Below are positions 32,678 through 41,413 of a stretch of 46,972 nucleotides of DNA, piece after piece. This DNA is from Micrococcales bacterium (lineage in GTDB: Bacteria; Actinomycetota; Actinomycetes; Actinomycetales; Microbacteriaceae): positions 1-46,972 of the forward strand of contig CANGIU010000010.1 of assembly GCA_947454255.1 (NCBI GenBank), read 5' to 3'. How positions within the stretch are numbered: the first letter of the stretch is position 1; every line of letters starts with the position of its first letter. The position numbers were made by a program, and so were the translations under genes. Below the pieces are notes generated by a model. The model did not search any database, was not told the DNA's origin, and saw nothing but the letters and a program-made list of their open reading frames with translations.

Positions 32678-33715
32678 GTGAACAATGTTTCACGTAAGGC
32701 CCTAGCATCTGTAGCACTGGCAGCAGCCAGCTTGCTCGTGCTTTCGGGTTGTGCATCACCAAAGCCTGGCGCTGGATACATCGAATGTGGTGTTTCAGAC
32801 GAAGGTTCTTGGACAGACAAGTCATTCAACGAGTCAGTAATGGACGGTTTGAAGAAGGCAAAGGACGAGTTCGGTGTCGACCTCAAGTCTGCTGAATCAA
32901 ACTCTTCAGAAGACTTCGCTCCAAACCTAGACTCAATGGTTGCTGGTAAGTGTGACGTCATCATCGCGGTTGGTTTCAACCTAGTTGACGCAGTAAACAC
33001 TGCAGCAGAAGCTAACCCAACATTCAACTTCGTAACTATCGATGGTTGGTCAAACGGTGCTACAAACCTAAAGCCGGTTAACTACAAGATGTCACAGTCT
33101 TCATACCTAGCTGGTTACGCTGCTGCTTCATACTCAACAACCAAGGTTGTTGGTGTTTACGGTGGTATGCAGATCAGTGCTGTAACTGAGTTCATGGATG
33201 GTTTCTACTACGGTGCTAAGGCATACGAGAAGGAAACTGGAACTCCTGTAACTGTTGTCGGTTGGAACCCAACCACTATGACTGGTGACTTCATCGGTGG
33301 ATTTACACCGAATGACCCAGCTGGTAAGACAATTGCTGCTGGCCAGATTGCACAGGGCGCTGACGTCCTCCTACCTGTTGGTGGAGACCAGTTCGGTGCA
33401 CTTTCAGAGGCAATCAGCGAAGCTGGTGTTAACGCCAAGATGATCGGTGTTGACAAGAACTGGACCGTTGCTAACCCTGAGTACAAGGACCTAATGCTTA
33501 CTTCTATTGAGAAGCGCATGACACAGGCTGTGTATGACATCGTAAAGGCTGGAGCTGTTGACAAGACTGCTTTCACTGGCGAGGCATACATCGGTACATT
33601 GGCTAACAATGGAACCGACATCTCAGACACAACCTTCCTAGATGACGCTCTAAAGGCGAAGCTTGCTGAAATTAAGGCTGGCATCATCGACGGTTCAATC
33701 GATCCACTTAGCTAA
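32678..33715 (+). CDS. BMP-family nucleoside-binding lipoprotein
   Basis: This is the substrate-binding lipoprotein of the nucleoside ABC importer encoded downstream (B. subtilis YufN / L. lactis BmpA type). The start is GTG 32678, five bases after a perfect AGGAGG (32667-32672); the frame extends upstream to a TTG at 32645, but that is not needed. The signal ends in lipobox LSGC (Cys25). Family landmarks are DEGSWTDKSFNESVMDGLK, FNFVTIDGW, YLAGYAAA and VLLPVGGDQFGALSEAI. The strong ribosome site and the terminator behind it suggest higher expression than the rest of the transporter. Purine or pyrimidine nucleosides are the likely ligands, given cdd, deoA and add downstream. Confidence 0.94.
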   Translation: MNNVSRKALASVALAAASLLVLSGCASPKPGAGYIECGVSDEGSWTDKSFNESVMDGLKKAKDEFGVDLKSAESNSSEDFAPNLDSMVAGKCDVIIAVGFNLVDAVNTAAEANPTFNFVTIDGWSNGATNLKPVNYKMSQSSYLAGYAAASYSTTKVVGVYGGMQISAVTEFMDGFYYGAKAYEKETGTPVTVVGWNPTTMTGDFIGGFTPNDPAGKTIAAGQIAQGADVLLPVGGDQFGALSEAISEAGVNAKMIGVDKNWTVANPEYKDLMLTSIEKRMTQAVYDIVKAGAVDKTAFTGEAYIGTLANNGTDISDTTFLDDALKAKLAEIKAGIIDGSIDPLS

Positions 33716-33733
33716 TACCTAAGAGAGATTAAA

Positions 33734-33767
33734 CAGAACTGCCGGGGTTTCGACCTCGGCAGTTCTG
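33734..33767 (+). terminator. Hairpin terminator with UUCG loop after the BMP lipoprotein gene
   Basis: CAGAACTGCCGGGGT (33734-33748) pairs with ACCTCGGCAGTTCTG (33753-33767) over 15 bp, with one G-U pair and a TTCG tetraloop, followed by CTTTAA. The stem is very stable but the T-run is short, so read-through to the ATPase gene is plausible. It would make the binding protein more abundant than the rest of the importer. Confidence 0.8.
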
Positions 33768-33810
33768 CTTTAAGCATCAAGTGAATACTTGGGCTAGATT
33801 AGAGGTAAGA

Positions 33811-33840
33811 ATGCGCAAAGGAGCCTGCAGTCAGCCATGA
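33811..33840 (+). CDS. Possible nine-residue leader peptide overlapping the ATPase start
   Basis: ATG at 33811, ten codons including the stop, encodes MRKGACSQP. An AGAGG lies five bases upstream. The TGA stop overlaps the ATPase ATG in ATGA. It would couple translation into the ATPase gene, whose own AAAGGAG is spaced a long 13 bases from its ATG. A chance ORF is also possible. Confidence 0.25.
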   Translation: MRKGACSQP

Positions 33841-35336
33841 AACTAGAACTGCGAAACATCACTAAACGCTTTGGTGCGCTTGTCGCCAATGACCAAATTA
33901 GTCTGACCCTAGCTCCAGGCGAGATCCACAGCCTGCTTGGTGAAAATGGGGCCGGTAAATCCACTCTGATGAATGTGCTCTATGGTCTTTTACAGCCGGA
34001 TGAAGGCGAAATCCTTATCGATGACAAGCCAGTTAGTTTTTCCGGTCCTGGCGATGCCATGGCGGCTGGAATTGGAATGGTTCACCAGCACTTTATGCTG
34101 ATTCCCGTTTTTACTGTTGCAGAGAACGTTGTTCTAGGGCACGAGCCAACTGGAGTGCTTGGAACACTTGACCTGCCAGCTGCGAGAAAACTTGTCAAGG
34201 AAATCTCAGATCGCTTTGGTTTTGATATAGACCCAGACGCCAAAATTCAGGATCTACCTGTGGGTGCACAGCAACGTGTTGAGATCATCAAATCACTTGC
34301 ACGTAATGCCAAGATTTTGGTTCTTGATGAACCAACTGCGGTTCTCACACCTCAGGAAACCGATGAACTCATGCAGATAATGAGAGACCTTGCTAAATCA
34401 GGAACCTCAATTATTTTTATTACCCACAAACTTAGAGAAGTTCAGCAGGTTTCCGATCGAATCACTGTAATCCGATTGGGCAAAGTTGTTGCTAGTCCTA
34501 GTCCTAAGGCGTCTGCCAGTGAATTGGCTTCTTTGATGGTTGGTCGCGAAGTCGATCTAAATGTCAAGCGCAAAGCACCGAAGCTCGGAGCTGAAACTTT
34601 AGTTATAGAAAACTTAACAGTGCTTGATGACCGTTCTCATCAAATGGTTGATGGTGTCTCATTCTCCGTGCACGATGGAGAAGTTCTCGCCATTGCAGGA
34701 GTGCAGGGCAATGGTCAAACAGAGTTAGCCGAAGCCATTCTGGGATTACGCAAGATTCACAGTGGAACTATCCACGTAGCTGGAAGAGATTTGACCAAGA
34801 GCACTGTTCGCGAAGTTCTTGAAGCCGGCTTAGGTTACATTCCTGAAGATCGTAAGAAAGATGGATTAGTCGGGGATTTCACTATCGCAGAGAATCTAAT
34901 GCTCGACGGTTCTTACAGCGCTCCATTTGCTAAAGGAGTCCAAATTGATTTCGAGGCGCGTGACCGAATCGCAAATGAGCTAATTCAAGAGTTTGATATC
35001 AGAACCCCATCGGCAGAAACCCTAGCAAAGCAGCTTTCGGGAGGTAACCAACAAAAGGTTGTTGTTGCAAGAGAGCTAAGTCGAGAATTGAAGGTTTTGG
35101 TAGCCTCGCAGCCGACACGAGGAGTTGACGTAGGCTCAATTGAATTTATTCACGAACAAATCATCGCGGCCAGAGACTCGGGCAAATCAGTCCTCATTAT
35201 CTCTACAGAGTTAGATGAAGTTCTAGCTCTAGCAGATCGAATTGCAGTCATGTATAGAGGTCGAATAGTCGGAATTGTTGACGCTAAAACCACTCGAGAA
35301 AAACTTGGAAAAATGATGGCAGGTATCGCAGCATGA
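33837..35336 (+). CDS. Nucleoside ABC importer ATPase (two nucleotide-binding domains)
   Basis: The 499-residue protein fuses two ATPase domains as in B. subtilis YufO. The first has LLGENGAGKSTLMNVL, the family-typical weak signature LPVGAQQRVEI and LVLDEPTAVLTPQE. The second has GVQGNGQTELAEAI in place of a full Walker A, LSGGNQQKVVVAREL, and VASQPTRGVDVGSIE, which lacks the usual Walker B acidic pair. Both oddities are normal for this sugar/nucleoside family. The ATG at 33837 follows AAAGGAG by 13 bases. The end overlaps the first permease gene in ATGA. Confidence 0.95.
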   Translation: MKLELRNITKRFGALVANDQISLTLAPGEIHSLLGENGAGKSTLMNVLYGLLQPDEGEILIDDKPVSFSGPGDAMAAGIGMVHQHFMLIPVFTVAENVVLGHEPTGVLGTLDLPAARKLVKEISDRFGFDIDPDAKIQDLPVGAQQRVEIIKSLARNAKILVLDEPTAVLTPQETDELMQIMRDLAKSGTSIIFITHKLREVQQVSDRITVIRLGKVVASPSPKASASELASLMVGREVDLNVKRKAPKLGAETLVIENLTVLDDRSHQMVDGVSFSVHDGEVLAIAGVQGNGQTELAEAILGLRKIHSGTIHVAGRDLTKSTVREVLEAGLGYIPEDRKKDGLVGDFTIAENLMLDGSYSAPFAKGVQIDFEARDRIANELIQEFDIRTPSAETLAKQLSGGNQQKVVVARELSRELKVLVASQPTRGVDVGSIEFIHEQIIAARDSGKSVLIISTELDEVLALADRIAVMYRGRIVGIVDAKTTREKLGKMMAGIAA

Positions 35337-36577
35337 CCCCAAAGAAGATTCCTTCAGAGATTCCAGCTGTTGATAGTAAAGCTAACTCAGTATTGAGAGA
35401 GATTATGTCGGGCGACCCGGTAAGAATCGGCTTGTCAATTCTGCTTGGATTCTTTATCGGTGCCGTATTCATGGTCGTCTTTAATGAAGATGTTGTGAAA
35501 TCCTGGTCTAATTTTGGGGCTGACCCAAGTTACGCGCTTTCAACTGTTTGGTGGACTATTCAAGATGGCTATGGCGCATTGTTCTCAGGTTCGGTATTTA
35601 ATCTAGGAGCAGATAACTTCATAGACGGGATTCGCCCGCTAACAGAGACTCTTCGTTTCGCTGCACCGCTGATCATGGCTGGTCTCGGAGTTGCCCTTAC
35701 TTTCCGAGTTGGGCTTTTCAACATTGGTGCTACCGGGCAAATCATGGTTGGTTTAGCAGGCGCTACTTTTGTTTCCACTCGACTTCATATGCCAGCAATC
35801 ATTCATATGCTGGTCGCGGTGCTGGCAGCAGTTTTATGTGCGATGGTTTGGGGAATCATTGTCGGAATATTAAAAGCAAGAACTGGCGCGCACGAAGTTA
35901 TCGTGACCATCATGATGAACTACGTGGCCACATCACTTTTTACTTTCTTCCTCAGAAACCCTGGCATGTTGCTAGAAGCCTCAGGTGGAGGAACACCAAA
36001 ATCTGATCATCCAGATGGCACCGCAAAATTAGGTGCACTTCTTGGACCAGATTTCAACCTCCATTACGGATTGATTCTTGCAGTACTAGCCGTCTTTATT
36101 TATTGGTGGCTGATGGAGCGCTCTACCTTTGGCTACCGTTTCCGCATGGTTGGTCACAATGCAACTGCAGCAAGAGCTGCAGGTATAAAGGTGGAAAACA
36201 CCTTCATCTGGGCATTAGCAATCTCAGCTGCGTTTGCTGGCCTTGCAGCCGCCAATCAGGGCCTTAGCTTAGATGGTGGTTTGACCACTTCCATTGAGGC
36301 AGGAATCGGCTTTGACGCCATAACTGTTGCTTTGCTCGGTGGTTCTAGAGCCGGCGGAGTTGTCATGGCTGGACTTCTATTTGGTGCTTTCAAAGCAGGC
36401 TCATCTTCGATGCAATTCGCTGGAGTATCTCCTGAGGTGTTAGGTGTTGTGAAAGCGCTGATTGTATTGTTCATTGCTGCTCCTCCGATTATTAGAGCCC
36501 TTTACCGATTACCGGTACCAGGTCCCAAAATTTATGAAGCCGCTAAGAAAGCTAAAGAAGCAAAGGTGATTAAGTAA
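35333..36577 (+). CDS. Nucleoside ABC importer permease 1
   Basis: This 414-residue permease is of the YufP type. It has a longer N-terminal segment and about ten hydrophobic helices. The segments GLGVALTFRVGLFNIGATGQIMVG and TGAHEVIVTIMMNYVA mark the BPD_transp_2 family. The ATG lies in the four-base overlap with the ATPase gene. The second permease starts two bases after its stop. Confidence 0.94.
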   Translation: MTPKKIPSEIPAVDSKANSVLREIMSGDPVRIGLSILLGFFIGAVFMVVFNEDVVKSWSNFGADPSYALSTVWWTIQDGYGALFSGSVFNLGADNFIDGIRPLTETLRFAAPLIMAGLGVALTFRVGLFNIGATGQIMVGLAGATFVSTRLHMPAIIHMLVAVLAAVLCAMVWGIIVGILKARTGAHEVIVTIMMNYVATSLFTFFLRNPGMLLEASGGGTPKSDHPDGTAKLGALLGPDFNLHYGLILAVLAVFIYWWLMERSTFGYRFRMVGHNATAARAAGIKVENTFIWALAISAAFAGLAAANQGLSLDGGLTTSIEAGIGFDAITVALLGGSRAGGVVMAGLLFGAFKAGSSSMQFAGVSPEVLGVVKALIVLFIAAPPIIRALYRLPVPGPKIYEAAKKAKEAKVIK

Positions 36578-36579
36578 TC

Positions 36580-37860
36580 ATGAGCAAAATCGAAGTCACC
36601 CCTGGAATGTTTTCTAAAGTTGAGGCAAAGCCGAGCTTCAAAACGGCAATCACACTTTTGTCTTCAGCTCTTGTTGTTTTTGTATTTTTCGGGCTTCTTG
36701 GTAAAGCCGGGGATGTCAAATTTGTTTGGAGTGATAAGCGTGAACTTATTCAACTTCCACAGTGGGTAATCTCCTCGACAACTCTCTGTTTGACAGTCGG
36801 TGGCTTGCTACTTGCCATAGCAGCAGTCTCGCTTTGGCTGGCCATTCGAGAAAAGAAGACCCCGGTTTGGCTTGTAGCGGTCTTTGGATTGCTAGCAATG
36901 TTTGCACTTCTTGGCTGGTTAGCAACAGGGGCAACGCAAGGTGTCCAAATGGTATTCATCTTGAGCAACACATTGGTCTTGGCTATTCCTCTGATTCTTG
37001 GTGGAATGGCTGGAATTATGTCGGAACGCGTGGGAGTTGTTAACATCGCCATCGAAGGACAGTTACTTACTGGTGCGTTTGTCTCCTCAGTAGTTGGAAC
37101 TATGACCGGCAATCTTTATTTAGGTTTAGTTTCAGCAATGATTGCCTCTGGGTTGCTTTCCATGGCATTGGCTTCTTTGGCAATCAAGTATCTGGTTGAT
37201 CAGATCATTATCGGAGTATTGCTGAACGTGCTCGTAATTGGAGTAACGAACTTCCTGCACTCAGCTTGGTTGGATAACGACAGTGCTCACCTAAATTTCC
37301 CTGGCACATTCGACAAGATCAGCATTCCTTTCCTCTCGGATATCCCTGTCATTGGGCAGGTTCTTTTTGACAACCGCATCACCGTGTATTTGATGTTCAT
37401 AATCGTGCCTGTTCTCTGGTTCGTATTATTCAGAACCCGTCTTGGCTTAAGGGCTAGAGCAGTTGGTGAACATCCATTGGCTGCTGACACAGTGGGAATA
37501 AATGTTGCAATGACTCGGTTCTGGTGGGTGACCATCGGTGGAATGATTGCAGGTCTTGGTGGTGCAGCGCTTACCATCGGTAACGTTGGCTCGTTCGGTC
37601 GAGAAATGTCTGGTGGACAGGGTTTTATTGCTCTAGCCGTTGTAATCTTGGGACGCTGGCAGCCAATCTATGTGACTCTTTCAGCATTGCTTTTCGGCTT
37701 CACCATCATCTTGCGCATTTGGGCTAATCAGGTCTCACCTGGAATCCCAGTAGACCTAATTACCATGGTCCCTTATCTTGTCACACTGGTTGCAGTCGCC
37801 GGATTTGCCGGCAAAGTAAAAGCTCCAGCTGCTTCGGGTCAACCATATATCAAGGGATAA
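36580..37860 (+). CDS. Nucleoside ABC importer permease 2
   Basis: The 426-residue partner permease is of the YufQ type. Its N-terminal third holds three extra hydrophobic helices before the core domain, which is longer than the usual 310-320 residues. The core has GIMSERVGVVNIAIEGQLLTGAF, RARAVGEHPLAADTVGI and GGQGFIALAVVILGRWQP. It ends two bases before cdd, tying uptake to catabolism in one transcription unit. Confidence 0.94.
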   Translation: MSKIEVTPGMFSKVEAKPSFKTAITLLSSALVVFVFFGLLGKAGDVKFVWSDKRELIQLPQWVISSTTLCLTVGGLLLAIAAVSLWLAIREKKTPVWLVAVFGLLAMFALLGWLATGATQGVQMVFILSNTLVLAIPLILGGMAGIMSERVGVVNIAIEGQLLTGAFVSSVVGTMTGNLYLGLVSAMIASGLLSMALASLAIKYLVDQIIIGVLLNVLVIGVTNFLHSAWLDNDSAHLNFPGTFDKISIPFLSDIPVIGQVLFDNRITVYLMFIIVPVLWFVLFRTRLGLRARAVGEHPLAADTVGINVAMTRFWWVTIGGMIAGLGGAALTIGNVGSFGREMSGGQGFIALAVVILGRWQPIYVTLSALLFGFTIILRIWANQVSPGIPVDLITMVPYLVTLVAVAGFAGKVKAPAASGQPYIKG

Positions 37861-37862
37861 CT

Positions 37863-38279
37863 ATGTCTGAAATTAACTGGGATGCGCTAAAGCTGGCTGC
37901 TGTCGCGGCTATGAAGAACGCCTATGCACCTTATAGTCATTTCCCTGTTGGCGCTGCAGCGCTTGTAACGGATGGACGTATCGTCTCGGGTTGTAACGTT
38001 GAAAACGCAAGCTATGGTGTGGGGTTATGTGCTGAATGCGGGCTAGTGAGCAATCTGAGCATGACCGGCGGCGGCAAGCTTGTTGCCTTTTACTGTGTCG
38101 ATGGTGCTGAAAACATCTTGATGCCTTGCGGTCGCTGCAGACAGTTATTGTTTGAGCACTCAAGACCTGGAATGCTTCTCCAAACGCTCAGCGGAATTAA
38201 AACCATTGAGGAAGTCTTACCTGATGCCTTTGGTCCTAGAGATCTGCTTGAAGGCTTCGGCAATAATCAACGCAACTAG
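37863..38279 (+). CDS. cdd: Cytidine deaminase
   Basis: The 138-residue tetrameric-type enzyme deaminates cytidine and deoxycytidine. The zinc site is visible in NVENASYGVGLCAECGL (Cys and catalytic Glu) and PCGRCRQLLFE. APYSHFPVGAA is the substrate-binding region. It starts two bases after the permease stop and feeds uridine to deoA. Confidence 0.97.
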   Translation: MSEINWDALKLAAVAAMKNAYAPYSHFPVGAAALVTDGRIVSGCNVENASYGVGLCAECGLVSNLSMTGGGKLVAFYCVDGAENILMPCGRCRQLLFEHSRPGMLLQTLSGIKTIEEVLPDAFGPRDLLEGFGNNQRN

Positions 38280-38287
38280 AGAGAATC

Positions 38288-39577
38288 ATGGCTAAAGAAT
38301 ATTCAGCAGTTGAATTAATTGTCGCTAAGCGAGAGAACCAGGAACTAACAACCGATCAAATCAACTGGTTGGTTTCCAACTACACAGCAGGCGTTGTTGC
38401 TGATGAACAGATGTCAGCAATGGCAATGGCAATTCTCCTCAATGGTATGAATCGCAGAGAAATCAAAGACCTCACACTTGCCATGATTGCAACTGGTGAG
38501 CGACTTGATTTCAGCGATATCACGATGCCAACAGCAGATAAGCATTCAACCGGTGGAGTTGGTGACAAGATCACCCTGATGCTTGCTCCTCTGGTTGCAG
38601 TATTTGGGGTTGCAGTTCCGCAGTTATCAGGGCGAGGTCTAGGACACACCGGTGGAACACTGGACAAGCTTGAAGCTATTCCTGGTTGGCAAGCGGCTTT
38701 GACCAACCAACAGATGCATGATCAACTAGGCAAGATTGGTGCGGTCATCTGTGCTGCGGGAGCAGGTCTTGCCCCGGCAGATAAAAAACTTTATGCGCTT
38801 AGAGATGTCACTGGAACAGTTGAAGCGATTCCACTTATCGCTAGTTCCATCATGAGTAAGAAGATTGCTGAAGGAACCTCTGCTTTAGTGCTTGACGTGA
38901 AGGTTGGTTCTGGCGCATTCATGAAGAACCTAGATAGGGCTAGAGAACTAGCTCAGGTGCTGACTCAATTAGGTGCTGACGCGGGAGTAAAGACCAGTGC
39001 ACTGCTAACGGATATGTCGACACCGCTGGGCATGAAGATAGGTAATGCTCTAGAAGTTGAAGAAGCGGTTGAAGTGCTATCTGGTGGTGGTTCACAAGAT
39101 CTAATTGACATCACTGTTGCTCTTGCTACCGAAATGCTTCGACTCGTTGGCAAAGCTGATGTTGATGTTGCTGCAGCACTGAATGATGGCAGGGCCATGG
39201 ATAAATGGAATGAAATGATTTCAGCTCAACACGGTGACCCTAAGGCAGCTTTGCCTAAAGCTAAGCACGAGCATGTCATCACCGCATCTGAAACCGGTTA
39301 TCTAAATGAACTTGATGCTCTCGCTGTTGGAACTGCCTCCTGGCGATTAGGTGCAGGACGTGCCCGTAAGGAAGATCCCGTACAATTTGGTGCTGGTATT
39401 GTGCTTCATGCAAAACGTGGCGACCAGGTAACTCAAGGAGCTCCGCTGATGACGCTTTATACCGACACTCCTGAGCGTTTCGAACGGGCTCTAGATGCCT
39501 TGAGCACCGGCATTAAGATTGAAGCATCGAAGAGCGAGAATCTAACACCGCTCATTCTTGATCGCATTAACGCCTAA
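38288..39577 (+). CDS. deoA: Thymidine/pyrimidine-nucleoside phosphorylase
   Basis: DeoA splits pyrimidine nucleosides into base and (deoxy)ribose 1-phosphate. The signature LSGRGLGHTGGTLDKLEAIP and the phosphate-site DKHSTGGVGDKITLMLAP are complete; AMAMAILLNGMNRREI begins the alpha domain. The length of 429 residues is normal. The ATG at 38288 follows AGAGAG. Its sugar phosphate product needs a phosphopentomutase, possibly the phosphohexomutase-family gene at 41372. Confidence 0.96.
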   Translation: MAKEYSAVELIVAKRENQELTTDQINWLVSNYTAGVVADEQMSAMAMAILLNGMNRREIKDLTLAMIATGERLDFSDITMPTADKHSTGGVGDKITLMLAPLVAVFGVAVPQLSGRGLGHTGGTLDKLEAIPGWQAALTNQQMHDQLGKIGAVICAAGAGLAPADKKLYALRDVTGTVEAIPLIASSIMSKKIAEGTSALVLDVKVGSGAFMKNLDRARELAQVLTQLGADAGVKTSALLTDMSTPLGMKIGNALEVEEAVEVLSGGGSQDLIDITVALATEMLRLVGKADVDVAAALNDGRAMDKWNEMISAQHGDPKAALPKAKHEHVITASETGYLNELDALAVGTASWRLGAGRARKEDPVQFGAGIVLHAKRGDQVTQGAPLMTLYTDTPERFERALDALSTGIKIEASKSENLTPLILDRINA

Positions 39578-39590
39578 CAGAAAAGAAGCA

Positions 39591-40682
39591 ATGTCAAAGC
39601 TAAATATCAAAGCACTTCCTAAGGTTTCTTTGCATGATCACCTTGATGGTGGGCTTCGGCCAGAAACCATCATTGAGCTTGCTAATCAAATTGGCCACAA
39701 GTTGCCTGCTGATAACGCGAAAGACTTGCACAACTGGTTCCAAGACTCTTGTGATTCAGGTTCCCTAGTTCGTTACCTAGAAACTTTCGTGCACACCACT
39801 GCGGTCATGCAGACCAAAGAGGGGCTGATTCGAGTTGCTAAGGAATTTGCTTTGGACTTAGCTGAAGATGGAGTTATATACGGTGAAATCCGTTGGGCTC
39901 CAGAGCAGCACCTAGAACAAGGCCTAACTCTTGAACAGGTTGTTGAATACGTCGAAGAGGGCCTCACACAGGCAAGACATGAAGTCTCAGTAAAGGGCGG
40001 ATTCCTAAGAACCGGTCAGTTGATCACTGCGATGCGTCAGAACGATAGAGCGCAGGAGATTGCAGAACTTGCTGTCAAGTATCGCGATAGAGGAGTAGTC
40101 GGTTTTGACTATGCGGGTCCAGAAGCAGGCTTTAGCCCGTCAAGAGACGCCAAGGCATTCGCTTGGCTAAATCAACAGCTCATGCCGGTTACCTTGCATG
40201 CTGGTGAAGCTGATGGCAAAGAATCTATTCGTGACGCCATCATCGATGGCAGAACTCTAAGACTTGGCCATGGTGTTCGCATCATCGAAGATGTCTTCGT
40301 AGATGCCAATGATGACAGCAAATATGCCTTTGGTGATGTTGCTACCTGGGTGCTCGAGAGAGGCATTCCCTTAGAGCTGTCTCCTTCCTCCAACTTACAA
40401 ACCGGAGCTATTCCTGGAGTTGAGAACCCTCAAATGTCAGACCATCCATTTGATGATCTATATCGCCTAGGCTTCAATGTCACTGTGAACACAGATAACC
40501 GCCTCATGAGTGGGACGAGCCTAACCCGTGAACTAGAACTGCTAACTGAGACCTTCGGTTATGACCTAGATGACATCGAGTTGTTCCAGCTAAATGCCGC
40601 GAATGCTGCATTTATCGATATGGATGTCAGGACAGAAATAATTGAGCGCATCACTGATGCGTTTGCCTTAGCTGCTGAGTAA
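39591..40682 (+). CDS. add: Adenosine deaminase
   Basis: The enzyme converts adenosine to inosine, the substrate of PNP encoded nearby. The metal site SLHDHLDGGLRPET, the region TLHAGEADGKESI, SPSSNLQTGA and VNTDNRLMSGTSLTREL are typical of the actinobacterial form. The start is ATG 39591 (MSKLNIKALPKVSLHDH), behind AGAAAAGAAGC. An upstream in-frame codon at 39558 would overlap deoA and add an unlikely extension. The mature length is 363 residues. Confidence 0.96.
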   Translation: MSKLNIKALPKVSLHDHLDGGLRPETIIELANQIGHKLPADNAKDLHNWFQDSCDSGSLVRYLETFVHTTAVMQTKEGLIRVAKEFALDLAEDGVIYGEIRWAPEQHLEQGLTLEQVVEYVEEGLTQARHEVSVKGGFLRTGQLITAMRQNDRAQEIAELAVKYRDRGVVGFDYAGPEAGFSPSRDAKAFAWLNQQLMPVTLHAGEADGKESIRDAIIDGRTLRLGHGVRIIEDVFVDANDDSKYAFGDVATWVLERGIPLELSPSSNLQTGAIPGVENPQMSDHPFDDLYRLGFNVTVNTDNRLMSGTSLTRELELLTETFGYDLDDIELFQLNAANAAFIDMDVRTEIIERITDAFALAAE

Positions 40683-40684
40683 TA

Positions 40685-41131
40685 ATGTCGGGACTTCTAA
40701 ACCAAGCATTGGCCGAAGGTTCAATTCAGCTTCATGCTCAGGCAAGTAATTGGAAGCAATCCTTAGAATTAGCTGGCGCTGCTCTAGAACAAAGCCATAG
40801 AACAACAGGCGAATACACCAAAGCAATGGTGGCCGCCTTTGAAGAACTCGGCCCATACATGGTTATTGCCCCAGGCATTGCTCTCGCTCATGCCAGACCA
40901 TCTGATGCTGTGCTTTCAACTGGCTTATCTCTTGTGACGCTTAGCGACCCTGTCCCATTTGGCAACGTTTCTAATGACCCAGTGTCACTGGTGATAGGAC
41001 TAGCTGCTGTTGATCACGACAGCCACATCGATTTGATGGCTGCTTTGAGTGAGCTGTTGATGGATGTAACGAAAGTAAACATGTTGTTACAAGCTGAGAA
41101 TGTGGAGCAAGTTCGAACTCTGCTTGGTTAG
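40685..41131 (+). CDS. PTS EIIA component, ascorbate/mannitol type
   Basis: The 148-residue protein is a PTS_EIIA_2 domain close to UlaC/SgaA. The phosphorylation site is the histidine in GIALAHARP (His69). Helix and strand segments such as YMVIAPGI and PVSLVIGLAAVDHDSHIDLMAALSEL follow the family pattern. It lies two bases after add and nine before the EIIB gene. No EIIC permease is encoded in the window, so its substrate is unknown; a regulatory role is possible. Confidence 0.9.
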   Translation: MSGLLNQALAEGSIQLHAQASNWKQSLELAGAALEQSHRTTGEYTKAMVAAFEELGPYMVIAPGIALAHARPSDAVLSTGLSLVTLSDPVPFGNVSNDPVSLVIGLAAVDHDSHIDLMAALSELLMDVTKVNMLLQAENVEQVRTLLG

Positions 41132-41140
41132 GCTCAAAGA

Positions 41141-41413
41141 GTGAAAATAATTGCAGTTTGTGGGATGGGGATCGGGACCTCAGTATTACTCAAAATGAAT
41201 GCTGAAAAGGTGCTTGGCATGCTCGGTATTCAGGCGACTGTGCAAGCTGCAGATATTGCTAAAGCCAAGGTAGAAGGGCCGACAGCCGACATCATCCTGA
41301 CGACACCAGAACTTGTTTATCAGCTAGAAAAGATGCCAGGCAAGGTAATTGCCATTGATCACGTTTTTGACTTAGTTGAAATCCGCGAGAAGCTCACGGC
41401 AGCTCTGAGTTAG
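41141..41413 (+). CDS. PTS EIIB component, ascorbate type
   Basis: The 90-residue protein is the UlaB/SgaB kind of EIIB. The phosphorylated cysteine is Cys7 in VCGMGIGTSVLLKMN, with a second conserved stretch ADIILTTPELV. The start is GTG at 41141. The last 42 bases overlap the end of the convergent pmmB-like gene, and both C-termini look natural, so this is a true coding overlap. Confidence 0.88.
   Translation: MKIIAVCGMGIGTSVLLKMNAEKVLGMLGIQATVQAADIAKAKVEGPTADIILTTPELVYQLEKMPGKVIAIDHVFDLVEIREKLTAALS

Noticed and set aside
32665-33687. Long minus-strand frames opposite the BMP lipoprotein gene
   Set aside because: They arise from the biased codon use of a probably highly expressed gene; no start signals or recognisable domains.
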